Positions 1-5,859 of a DNA stretch of 6,114 bases are shown in pieces; position 1 is the first letter of the stretch, and each line of letters begins with the position of its first letter. The notes under the pieces are model-generated. The model was given only the letters and a program-made list of their open reading frames with translations, searched no databases and was not told the DNA's origin. Location of the stretch: NCBI GenBank assembly GCA_947479075.1, contig CANJZR010000252.1, forward strand, positions 1 through 6,114. Direction: 5' to 3'. The position numbers and the translations under genes were made by a program. The stretch is from Planctomycetaceae bacterium. Its GTDB lineage: Bacteria > Planctomycetota > Planctomycetia > Planctomycetales > Planctomycetaceae.

Positions 1-1855
1 AGACTTCCTTGCGATTCTTGCGTTCGATGAAGCGGCGAATCCCCTGATCGACTTTCTGGAAGTCCTGGTCACCACTGACGCGGACTTCGCTGTTCTTCTG
101 AAGAGCTGCAATCAGGTCGGCCGAGATCGGCTTGCCTGGCAGATAGTTGGCATTGCGGATCTGATCGAATGGGAGGGCGTTTTCGAGACCTGATTCCCCT
201 TCGTCGATGTGATCGAGCAGTGATGGCAAGACCACATCGGAGCGGACGCCGCGATTCTGGGTGCTGTCGCCATTGACGCGATAGAACTGCTGTATCGTCA
301 TTTTCAACCGGCCCAGGTCGGGACCATTACCGCCCAGAACGCGGAATGCCTGACGCGCTGACACCGGCATCAGATTCTGCACCGTGCCTTTTCCGTGAGT
401 CGTCGAATCGCCGATCACGACACCACGGCGGTAATCCTTGATCACGCCCGCGAAGATCTCCGAGGCAGAAGCGGACAGTCGATTGCAGATAACCACGAGC
501 GGGCCTGTATAGAGTGCGCCGGGAACTTCGTCATCGAGTTCCTTAACCTTACCCGAGGGGTCCTTGACCTGCACTACGGGGCCCTGATCGATGAACAGCC
601 CGGAAATCTCGATGGCTTCGCTGAGAGCTCCCCCACCATTGCCACGCAGATCCATGATCACGGCGTCGACACCGCCCGCATCGCGGAAGTCATTCAGAAT
701 CTTCTCGACGTCAATAACAGCGCTTCTCCCCCCCCCGCTCTCCACGGCACTGAAGTCGCGGTAGAAGGAGGGGAGGCTGATGATGCCGATCTTGCCCGAG
801 CGACCAAGACGGTCCTTGGTCTCGATAATTTCGCCCTTGGCTGCGGAATCCTGGATCTCGACCTTGTCGCGAACCAGTTCGTAGACCACGGTCTCGCCGG
901 TCAATCCGGTCTGAACGCGAAGACGGACCTTCGTCCCCGCCTTGCCGCGAATCTTGCGAACGACTTCGCTGAGACGGACCTCGAACACATCCTCGATCTC
1001 GCCAGTTTCCTGACCGACACCGGTGATCTTGTCCTTGTCCTTCAGCCGTCCATCCTTGCCAGCCGGTCCTCCGGGAATGACCGAGGCCACGATGGTGTAT
1101 CCATCCTCTGATCGCAGCGAAGCTCCGATCCCGTCCAGGCTCAGTCGCATCTGGATGTCAAAGTCCTCGGCACTTTCCGGGGACATGTAGGTCGAGTGCG
1201 GGTCGTAGCAGGTCGTCAGAGCGGTCAGATAGAGCTCAACAACCTCGCTCTGCTTCATCTGATCGATGTTGCGTTGAACGGTGCGATAGCGGCTGTGCAG
1301 ACGCTTCTTCGCTTCCTCGTCAGATTCGTTGTCGAGGCGGAACTGCAACAGGTCGTACTTGATTCGCTTGCGCCAGCGATCATCGACTTCTTCCTGTGTC
1401 CGCGCCCAGGGTTGATCGTCTCCCTTGATGGTCATCGACTCATCGACAGTAAAGTCGTGAGGTGCATCAATCAGAGCGTGTGCTTTCTTCAGCTGGGTGG
1501 CCAACCGCTGCTTGTAGCGGTTGAACACGTCGTATCCGAACTGGACATTCCCGGCTTTCAGTTCGTCGTCGAGAGTCAGACGGTGCGGCGCGAACTCATC
1601 GATGTCGGATTGCAGAAAATAGAGCTTGGCCGGGTCGAGGTCCTTGAGATAGGAGTCGAGCAGCATGCTCGAAATCCGGTCGTCGACTCCTTTGCGGGAG
1701 ACATGGAACGACGGAATCATTTGGGTAATGATCTTCGCCGTCTCGACATCCACGGGCTCAGCTGCAGGCACTGCAGGTGGGGCGGATAAGACTCCGAAAG
1801 CCAACAAGCTCAGCAGCTTTGCTGCTGACGTCCAACGGGGAGTGTTCTCTGCCAT
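1..1855 (-). CDS. prc: Prc/Tsp-type carboxy-terminal processing protease (peptidase S41), 3' end beyond window
   Basis: The reverse strand reads open from ATG at 1855 to the window edge (618 codons, no stop), so the C-terminus is missing; E. coli Prc is about 680 residues. Residues 1-32 look like a Sec signal peptide (basic W/K start, hydrophobic LLSLLAFGVL, then AVPAAEP), implying a periplasmic enzyme. Residues about 40-225 match the helical N-terminal domain of tail-specific proteases (LDPAKLYFLQSDI; TTCYDPHSTYMSP). A PDZ domain starts near 238 (LSLDGIGASL, then VIPGGPAGKDGRLK). The S41 core has DLRGNGGG at 402-409, SASASE at 461-466 (nucleophile probably Ser463) and GKGTVQ with the general base Lys489. 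Such proteases degrade proteins with nonpolar or tagged C-termini and tune cell-wall hydrolases. The part after about 560 should be the start of the DUF3340-type C-terminal region. No strong Shine-Dalgarno precedes the ATG, but the signal peptide begins right after it. Three glycines at 374-376 are encoded by a G9 run. Confidence 0.95.
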   Translation of the reverse strand, partial: MAENTPRWTSAAKLLSLLAFGVLSAPPAVPAAEPVDVETAKIITQMIPSFHVSRKGVDDRISSMLLDSYLKDLDPAKLYFLQSDIDEFAPHRLTLDDELKAGNVQFGYDVFNRYKQRLATQLKKAHALIDAPHDFTVDESMTIKGDDQPWARTQEEVDDRWRKRIKYDLLQFRLDNESDEEAKKRLHSRYRTVQRNIDQMKQSEVVELYLTALTTCYDPHSTYMSPESAEDFDIQMRLSLDGIGASLRSEDGYTIVASVIPGGPAGKDGRLKDKDKITGVGQETGEIEDVFEVRLSEVVRKIRGKAGTKVRLRVQTGLTGETVVYELVRDKVEIQDSAAKGEIIETKDRLGRSGKIGIISLPSFYRDFSAVESGGGRSAVIDVEKILNDFRDAGGVDAVIMDLRGNGGGALSEAIEISGLFIDQGPVVQVKDPSGKVKELDDEVPGALYTGPLVVICNRLSASASEIFAGVIKDYRRGVVIGDSTTHGKGTVQNLMPVSARQAFRVLGGNGPDLGRLKMTIQQFYRVNGDSTQNRGVRSDVVLPSLLDHIDEGESGLENALPFDQIRNANYLPGKPISADLIAALQKNSEVRVSGDQDFQKVDQGIRRFIERKNRKEV

Positions 1856-1921
1856 TGTATCCAGTCCCTGGTGATCAAGTTCAGCCACGCCCGCAGGCAG
1901 CGGACGTATCCTTCAGTGCTG

Positions 1922-1959
1922 TCTTGTGATCCTACGCAAACGCCACAAACGTCACAAGA
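1922..1959. repeat. perfect 8-bp inverted repeat framing the protease promoter (possible operator)
   Basis: TCTTGTGA at 1922-1929 and TCACAAGA at 1952-1959 are exact reverse complements separated by 22 bases. The arms start 30 bases apart, close to three helical turns. One arm overlaps the candidate -35 box and the other touches the end of the -10 box and the start site. A third TTGTGA lies at 1977-1982. The arrangement would suit a dimeric or looping regulator, but no regulator can be named. Confidence 0.45.
1929..1957 (-). promoter_or_regulatory. candidate sigma-70 promoter of the protease gene
   Basis: Read on the minus strand there is a -35-like TTGTGA (1957-1952; 4 of 6 matches to TTGACA), an exact 17-base spacer, and a -10-like TAGGAT (1934-1929; 4 of 6 matches to TATAAT). 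Transcription would start near 1922, giving a leader of about 67 bases before the ATG at 1855. Both boxes are imperfect, so this is a prediction from spacing and matches only. Confidence 0.4.
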
Positions 1960-1967
1960 TGCAGTTG

Positions 1968-1990
1968 CCCGAACCTTTGTGAAGTTCGGG
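1968..1990. repeat. 7-bp hairpin upstream of the protease promoter
   Basis: CCCGAAC (1968-1974) and GTTCGGG (1984-1990) form a perfect 7-bp stem around a 9-base loop that contains TTGTGA. It sits just upstream of the candidate -35 box, reading on the minus strand. A second, weaker inverted repeat adjoins it: GGAGTC (1991-1996) with GACTCC (2014-2019). There is no U-tract, so neither is a convincing terminator. Confidence 0.35.
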
Positions 1991-2085
1991 GGAGTCAGGC
2001 ATTTGGAATGAAAGACTCCACTCGACAGTTTGGTCCGTTCAGAATGCACACGCAGCCAGTCTTTCTGTTGCCGCTGACGCAGGTA

Positions 2086-2112
2086 TCCGGGAAACACAAT
2101 CGATTTCCCGGA
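2086..2112 (-). terminator. strong 9-bp hairpin, probable transcription terminator of the lipoprotein gene
   Basis: TCCGGGAAA (2086-2094) and TTTCCCGGA (2104-2112) are perfect reverse complements around a 9-base loop, about 58 bases downstream of the lipoprotein stop. The stem is GC-rich at its base. No U-run follows on either strand, so it is not a canonical intrinsic terminator. It could also act as a 3'-end stabilising structure or work with Rho. Confidence 0.5.
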
Positions 2113-2170
2113 ACCCACGCGGTCTCCAACCGGCCAGAGCGCGCACGCTCAGCAGGCTTGTACTGCTCCG

Positions 2171-2569
2171 TTAGGGTTTGGCCGGTGCTTCTGCCGCGGG
2201 GGTGGCTGGTGTTTCTGTCGCAGCTGGTTCTGCCGCTGGAGCCGCCGGCGCATCGAGCTTGGCGAGGTATTTCTCGGGTTCCTTCTCGATGGCCTCGCGA
2301 CAACCTTCGCAGCAGAGGAAGACAACCCGCTCGCCCACCATCACCTTGACGGGGGTGCCCATGCTGCCCAGAGGTTCGCCGCCAACGGGACAGATCTTCT
2401 GCTTGTCGGCCAGAGCCTGGTCCTCAGCCGACAGCTTCGGCTTGGCATGATCCCCCGGACTCATTTGCACTGTTTCGCCTGGAGTCGCAGCTGGCGGAGC
2501 AGTCGCCTCTCCACATCCCGAAACCAATGCCGCAGTCAACACGACGCAAACGGGCCAGTCCTTGAACAT
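2171..2569 (-). CDS. small secreted lipoprotein with Cys-rich YHS/TRASH-like metal-binding domain
   Basis: The product is 132 residues. The N-terminus has a short hydrophobic segment and a lipobox, VSGC, with the lipidated Cys at 19, so it should be membrane-anchored and face the periplasm. After a Pro/Ala linker (22-45), residues 58-105 form one compact domain: CPVGGEPLGSMG (Cys60), then VFLCCEGCREAI (Cys86, Cys87, Cys90), then PEKYLAKL. The C-xx-G...CC-xx-C layout resembles YHS/TRASH-type domains of metal-handling proteins, so binding of copper, zinc or another soft metal is likely but unproven. Residues 106-132 are a low-complexity Ala/Pro/Glu tail ending in KP. I chose ATG at 2569 rather than an upstream ATG at 2626 because it has a strong Shine-Dalgarno and puts the signal peptide at the N-terminus. 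The gene is divergent from the DUF58 gene and apparently monocistronic. Confidence 0.85.
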   Translation of the reverse strand: MFKDWPVCVVLTAALVSGCGEATAPPAATPGETVQMSPGDHAKPKLSAEDQALADKQKICPVGGEPLGSMGTPVKVMVGERVVFLCCEGCREAIEKEPEKYLAKLDAPAAPAAEPAATETPATPAAEAPAKP

Positions 2570-2576
2570 CTGCTCT

Positions 2577-2582
2577 CTCCTT
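2577..2582 (-). promoter_or_regulatory. ribosome binding site deciding the lipoprotein start
   Basis: The minus strand reads AAGGAG, then 7 bases, then ATG at 2569. It is the clearest Shine-Dalgarno in the window and rules against the upstream ATG at 2626, which would also bury the lipobox behind 19 extra residues. Confidence 0.75.
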
Positions 2583-2643
2583 GTTGATAGTTGAATGCCA
2601 GCAATCAGACATGAACGGATTGCCATTTGTATTCACCAGTAAG

Positions 2644-2670
2644 GGTATACGCAGGTCAGGAAAATACCAA
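2644..2670 (-). promoter_or_regulatory. weak candidate promoter of the lipoprotein gene
   Basis: The minus strand has TTGGTA (2670-2665) and TATACC (2649-2644) separated by 15 bases, which is short for sigma-70. The start site would be near 2637, about 68 bases before the ATG. Low confidence because of the spacing and partial matches. Confidence 0.22.
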
Positions 2671-2671
2671 T

Positions 2672-2757
2672 CCCGGCGTCTCGCCATCGACCCGGCGAAC
2701 CAGATCGCGCCGGGAAATTTCGCGATCTGCGCCAGCATTTTTCAGGCGGCTGGCGTA
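2672..2757. repeat. cluster of overlapping, partly mutually exclusive hairpins in the divergent intergenic region
   Basis: Three perfect inverted repeats lie in tandem. A: CCCGGCG (2691-2697) with CGCCGGG (2708-2714). B: CAGATCGCG (2701-2709) with CGCGATCTG (2721-2729). C: CGCCAGC (2730-2736) with GCTGGCG (2749-2755), which can extend to 2728-2757 through a G-U and an A-U pair. A and B compete for the same bases, while B and C can stack. A second copy of CCCGGCG at 2672-2678 could also pair with the A right arm. The block is 78 bases upstream of the DUF58 start. Confidence 0.5.
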
Positions 2758-2834
2758 GACTATCGATCACTGGACCTCATGGTCATTGGCCTACGGCATC
2801 TTTTGTCATCGCCCTCGCCTCTTCACAGGTCGAC

Positions 2835-3728
2835 ATGTCTGTTCCCCAGCTGACAACGCTGCTTCCGAACGATCTGCTCGCTCGCCTGGAACGATTGCGC
2901 GTGAACCCGCGTCGCAAGAAGACCAATCGCTCCCACGGCGAGCATCTTTCCGGCAAGGGAGGGACCAGCATCGATTTCTCGGACTACCGCGATTACGTCG
3001 CCGGTGATGATCTCCGATATGTCGACTGGAACATCTTCTCCCGCCTGAACCAGCCTTACCTGAAGCTGTTCGCTCACGAAGAGGAGATGCAGGTTCCGAT
3101 CCTGCTCGATGCATCGTCATCGATGAACTTCGAGGGAAAATTTGAACTCGCCAAACAGATCGCAGCTGCGTTCGGGATGGCGAGCCTGACGAGCGTGGAG
3201 AAGGTCAGCGTTTACTCCTGTGCCCAGACTGGAAAGCCCCCCGCTGTGTTTCCCGCCACGCGGGGACGGGCATCGGTGCGACGGTTTCTGTCCTTTCTGG
3301 AAGATCTGACTCCCGGAGGAGAGTTCCCCGTCGATCAGGCCATCGAGGACGTGCTGCAGCGTCGTCGCGGCAAGGGCGTCGTCGTGGTGATCTCGGACTT
3401 CCTGACCTTCGGTGATGTCGGTCGGGCATTTAACCTCCTGCATGGCTCGGGGCTGGAGATCTTTGCGATCCAGATTCTCGGTCCGTCGGAGCGGAACCCG
3501 GAACTCACCGGCGACTTCCGGTTTGTCGATTCCGAGTCGGGGAGTACGCTCGACATTTCCTCGGTCGGAGAACTGCTGGGCATCTACCAGGCTCATCGAC
3601 AGGCTCTCGAAGATCACCTGTCCAGGGAGTGCCAGAAACGCGAGGGCCGGTTCATCAGCCTGACCAGCGATCAATCGATTAAGAACGTCGTGTTTGACGA
3701 GCTGATTCGCAAAGGGTGGTTGAAGTAG
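2835..3728 (+). CDS. DUF58 family protein with von Willebrand A-like fold
   Basis: This is a complete 297-residue protein of usual size for short DUF58 members. The family signature is clear: a basic N-terminal region (residues 21-43), GTSIDFSDYRDYVAGDD (43-59) followed by LRYVDWNIFSR (60-70), then PYLKLFAHEEE (74-84). VPILLDASSSM (87-97) supplies an intact MIDAS-type DxSxS motif (Asp92, Ser94, Ser96). GVVVVISDFL (181-190) is a second core vWA strand with Asp188. There is no signal peptide or membrane segment, so it is probably cytoplasmic or peripheral. DUF58 proteins are typically encoded next to MoxR AAA+ ATPases and membrane vWA proteins and are thought to act in chaperone-like or maturation complexes; the biochemical role is not settled. 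No MoxR gene lies immediately upstream here; the neighbour is a divergent lipoprotein. The start at 2835 has only a weak AGG 6 bases ahead, but the N-terminus matches family expectation. Confidence 0.9.
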   Translation: MSVPQLTTLLPNDLLARLERLRVNPRRKKTNRSHGEHLSGKGGTSIDFSDYRDYVAGDDLRYVDWNIFSRLNQPYLKLFAHEEEMQVPILLDASSSMNFEGKFELAKQIAAAFGMASLTSVEKVSVYSCAQTGKPPAVFPATRGRASVRRFLSFLEDLTPGGEFPVDQAIEDVLQRRRGKGVVVVISDFLTFGDVGRAFNLLHGSGLEIFAIQILGPSERNPELTGDFRFVDSESGSTLDISSVGELLGIYQAHRQALEDHLSRECQKREGRFISLTSDQSIKNVVFDELIRKGWLK

Positions 3729-4037
3729 AGAGCAGAGAAGAGGGACGAGAGAGGAGAGCCAGACCAGATGGAAGGGCCTCCCGCTGAGCCGCAAATGAGC
3801 GGGGCGACTCCACTTGCGTTTGTGGTCGCCTGTTTACTTCCAATTGCGATTCGCGCCCACATTTCGTAGAGTCGAATCGTGTATCGGGGTCAGAAGACTT
3901 TCGTTTCTCGATCTCCTCGCAACCCCATGGAACTTCCGGGGGACTGGGATCGTCTTTCACCGTGGAGCGGCATGACAGTCCGACGAGGTCGGCTCGCCTG
4001 CCACTCATTCGGCAGTCTGAAAACGGACAGGTGTGAT
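3729..4037 (+). other. 309-base gap between DUF58 and the coiled-coil membrane protein
   Basis: The gap begins with a purine-only-like AG-rich tract (about 3723-3759). Next come a 6-bp hairpin (CCCGCT 3780-3785 with AGCGGG 3798-3803) and an overlapping, larger terminator-like hairpin (3803-3830). From 3879 to 4037 the frame of the next gene is open from an ATG, but the 53 residues it would add are rich in Arg, Pro and Ser with no recognisable pattern, so I treat this part as leader. No convincing promoter was found. Confidence 0.5.
3803..3830 (+). terminator. terminator-like hairpin downstream of the DUF58 gene
   Basis: GGCGAC (3803-3808) pairs with GTCGCC (3825-3830). After a 2-base bulge, CAC (3811-3813) pairs with GTG (3822-3824), leaving an 8-base loop. 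A moderately T-rich stretch follows (TGTTTACTTCC, from 3831). Stem plus partial T-tract fits a weak intrinsic terminator, and would separate DUF58 from the downstream gene or attenuate it. Confidence 0.4.
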
Positions 4038-5801
4038 ATGACCGAGACTCAGGCTTCTCATTGCCCCCAATCGGTGTCGCTGCTGAATCGCGTCGGTCGC
4101 CGCATCTATCTGACCCGGCTCGGCTGGTCATCGTATGTCAGCTTCCTGGTCCTGGCTGCGGTGAGTCTGGTCTTTGTGCTGACAGTGCGTCTTACGGGAC
4201 TACTGCCCAGCGACGAGGCGAACTGGTGGATTCCGCGAGTGTTTCTGGGAGTACCCGTTCTGTCGCTATTGTCAGGACTCGCCTTCACTCGCAAGCCCGC
4301 GCTCGTCGACTCCGCGCGTAAGGTCGATGCGGTCTGTGACACGAACGATTTGTTTCTGACGGTAACACGCCTCGCCACGACTGCCGGAGCGTACCAACCT
4401 CTGGTGACCCAGGACGCGGAGGCTGCGGCCCAGAAAATCACTCCGGACAAGGTGCTGACACTTGATCCGCTGGCCGATCCTCGCAGTGGGCGCCGGGCGG
4501 GCAGTGCTCTGCTGTTGGCGGCACTCTCCGGGCTGGCCTGCCTGCTCCCCACGCTCGATCCCTTCGGGAAACAGCTGATCGCGAAAGAACAGAACAAGGT
4601 TGCGGAACAGATCCGCGAGAGTAAGAAAGCGACCGAGATCCGCAAGCAGGCGTTGTCGGAGAAAGACTCTGATTCCGAAATCTCCGAAGATGTTCAGAAC
4701 GCGATGGACAAGCTGGTCAAAGACCTCAAGGAGATGAAGAAGGCCGAAAAAGCCTCCAACGAGAAGAAGCTCAACGAAGACCAGAAAGTCATCGGAGAGC
4801 AGTTCCGCAATACCAACAACGCCCTGAAAGACCTGAAAAAGAACCTCGACTCCGCGCAGCAGTTCGGCAGCGAGAACACTCAGGAAATGCGCAAGATGCT
4901 GGAGGGGCTCCAGCAGGGTAAGCCCGAAGAGATGTCCAAAAAACTCGACGAGATGCAAGAGAAGCTGGAACGTCTCATGAAGGAGACCGACCCTCTCAAA
5001 CGATCTGAGATGGCACAACAGCTGAAAAAGGATCTGGACGATATGTCGAAGATGGCCGGGAAGAAGGCTGGCTCCAAAGCCATGCAGGCCGCTCTCGAAC
5101 GGGCTCTCGACCAACTACAGAAGTCAGACGGCCAGCAGAAGATGTCGACCGAAGCTCTCGAGGCCGCCAAAGAGTCGATGGAACTCGCCAAGATGGAGCT
5201 GAAGGAACTGGCCCAGTCGGCTCGTGATCTGGAACAGCTGGAGAAGGCCCTCGAAACCATCGCCAAGGCCAAGAAATTGAACAGCGAAGAACAGCTGGAT
5301 GGTGAGATGGCGGCCGATGCCACCACGATGGAGGAGTACCAGGAACTCTGTGACCAGATTCTCGCCAAAATGGGTGGTGACGGACAAGGAGAAGGTGAAG
5401 GCGACGGGGATGGGAACAATGAAGGTGACGGCGATGGAGAGGGTGAAGGACAAGAAGGTCTCGGTAACCGTGGAGTCGGTGAGGGTGGTAAGGCTCCTGA
5501 AGACGACTCTGTCAAAACCGGATTCCAGACCGAGAAGACAAAGACCGCCATCAAGAAGGGGAAGATCCTGCTCTCCATGAAGACCAAGGACGCCCCCAAC
5601 GCCGACCTCAAAGACCTGCAGGCCGAGTACCGCGAGATCATCACCAACATCAAACAGGCCACCGACGAAGCCATCGAAAAAGAAGATGCCCCCCCCGGCT
5701 ACCACGAGGGCATCAAGAAGTACTTCGACACCCTCGAACGCCTGCAGGACTCCCCGAAACCCGGAGAGTTGCCCGCTCCTGTACCCGCTCAGAAGCCGTG
5801 A
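4038..5801 (+). CDS. large membrane-anchored coiled-coil protein with acidic Gly-rich linker, function unknown
   Basis: The product is 587 residues from ATG 4038. Three hydrophobic segments lie at about 33-56 (FLVLAAVSLVFVLTV), 64-83 (FLGVPVLSLLSGLAF) and 155-171 (ALLLAALSGLACLLP). Residues about 177-447 are charged, rich in Lys, Glu, Met, Leu and Gln with heptad-like spacing, and should form long helices or a coiled coil. Residues 446-474 are a Gly/Asp/Glu repeat. The C-terminal 90 residues end with a helical cap containing PPGYHEGIKKYFDTL (552-566) and a Pro-rich tail. I do not recognise a named family. The layout resembles large, often hypothetical, planctomycete proteins encoded near MoxR/DUF58 genes. 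The PPGY...YF motif looks like the conserved part, from memory rather than a search. An envelope scaffold or a partner of the DUF58 protein is inferred. ATG 4038 was preferred to ATG 3879 because AGGTG lies 5 bases upstream and the earlier stretch lacks protein-like composition. Confidence 0.8.
   Translation: MTETQASHCPQSVSLLNRVGRRIYLTRLGWSSYVSFLVLAAVSLVFVLTVRLTGLLPSDEANWWIPRVFLGVPVLSLLSGLAFTRKPALVDSARKVDAVCDTNDLFLTVTRLATTAGAYQPLVTQDAEAAAQKITPDKVLTLDPLADPRSGRRAGSALLLAALSGLACLLPTLDPFGKQLIAKEQNKVAEQIRESKKATEIRKQALSEKDSDSEISEDVQNAMDKLVKDLKEMKKAEKASNEKKLNEDQKVIGEQFRNTNNALKDLKKNLDSAQQFGSENTQEMRKMLEGLQQGKPEEMSKKLDEMQEKLERLMKETDPLKRSEMAQQLKKDLDDMSKMAGKKAGSKAMQAALERALDQLQKSDGQQKMSTEALEAAKESMELAKMELKELAQSARDLEQLEKALETIAKAKKLNSEEQLDGEMAADATTMEEYQELCDQILAKMGGDGQGEGEGDGDGNNEGDGDGEGEGQEGLGNRGVGEGGKAPEDDSVKTGFQTEKTKTAIKKGKILLSMKTKDAPNADLKDLQAEYREIITNIKQATDEAIEKEDAPPGYHEGIKKYFDTLERLQDSPKPGELPAPVPAQKP
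5373..5459 (+). repeat. in-frame degenerate GGNGAN hexamer tract encoding a Gly/Asp/Glu linker
   Basis: About 29 codons alternate Gly with Asp, Glu or occasional Gln/Asn (for example GEGEGDGDGNNEGDGDGEGE). Codon choice varies from unit to unit, so it is an old degenerate repeat rather than a fresh expansion. It forms a flexible acidic linker between the helical region and the C-terminal cap. Confidence 0.8.
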
Positions 5802-5859
5802 GTTGTGAAAGGTCAGGCTCGGTCTGCCACTCGTGACCGGGAGCAAACCCAAACACACC

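Larger units (their letters stand above)
1856..2170. other. 315-base intergenic region between protease and lipoprotein genes
   Basis: No coding frame here looks real: the short open frames on both strands have no family-like sequence. In minus-strand order the stretch holds the trailer of the lipoprotein gene, a strong hairpin (2086-2112), two smaller inverted repeats (1991-2019 and 1968-1990), the candidate promoter with its framing repeat (1922-1959), and the protease leader (1856-1921), where I see no clear structure. Confidence 0.6.

Noticed and set aside
395..1789. Two long plus-strand open frames (395-1111 and 1196-1789)
   Set aside because: They lie antisense to the protease gene, whose reverse-strand product has unmistakable Prc domains throughout; the plus-strand products show no family features.
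1922..1959. CRP/FNR-type operator
   Set aside because: The TGTGA and TCACA half-sites resemble CRP sites, but the spacer is far longer than the 6 bases needed.
2178..2450. Plus-strand Ala/Gly-rich open frame over the lipoprotein gene
   Set aside because: It is the complement of the Pro/Ala tail of the lipoprotein; the minus-strand gene has a lipobox, domain and ribosome binding site.
3117..3794. Minus-strand open frame of 225 codons
   Set aside because: It is antisense to the DUF58 gene, which has an intact family signature and MIDAS motif in the plus frame.
3879..4037. N-terminal extension of 53 residues on the coiled-coil protein
   Set aside because: The sequence has non-coding character and no Shine-Dalgarno; ATG 4038 has one and leads directly into a plausible protein start.
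5811..5838. Terminator after the coiled-coil gene (GGTCA/TGACC)
   Set aside because: Only five base pairs, a long loop and no T-tract.
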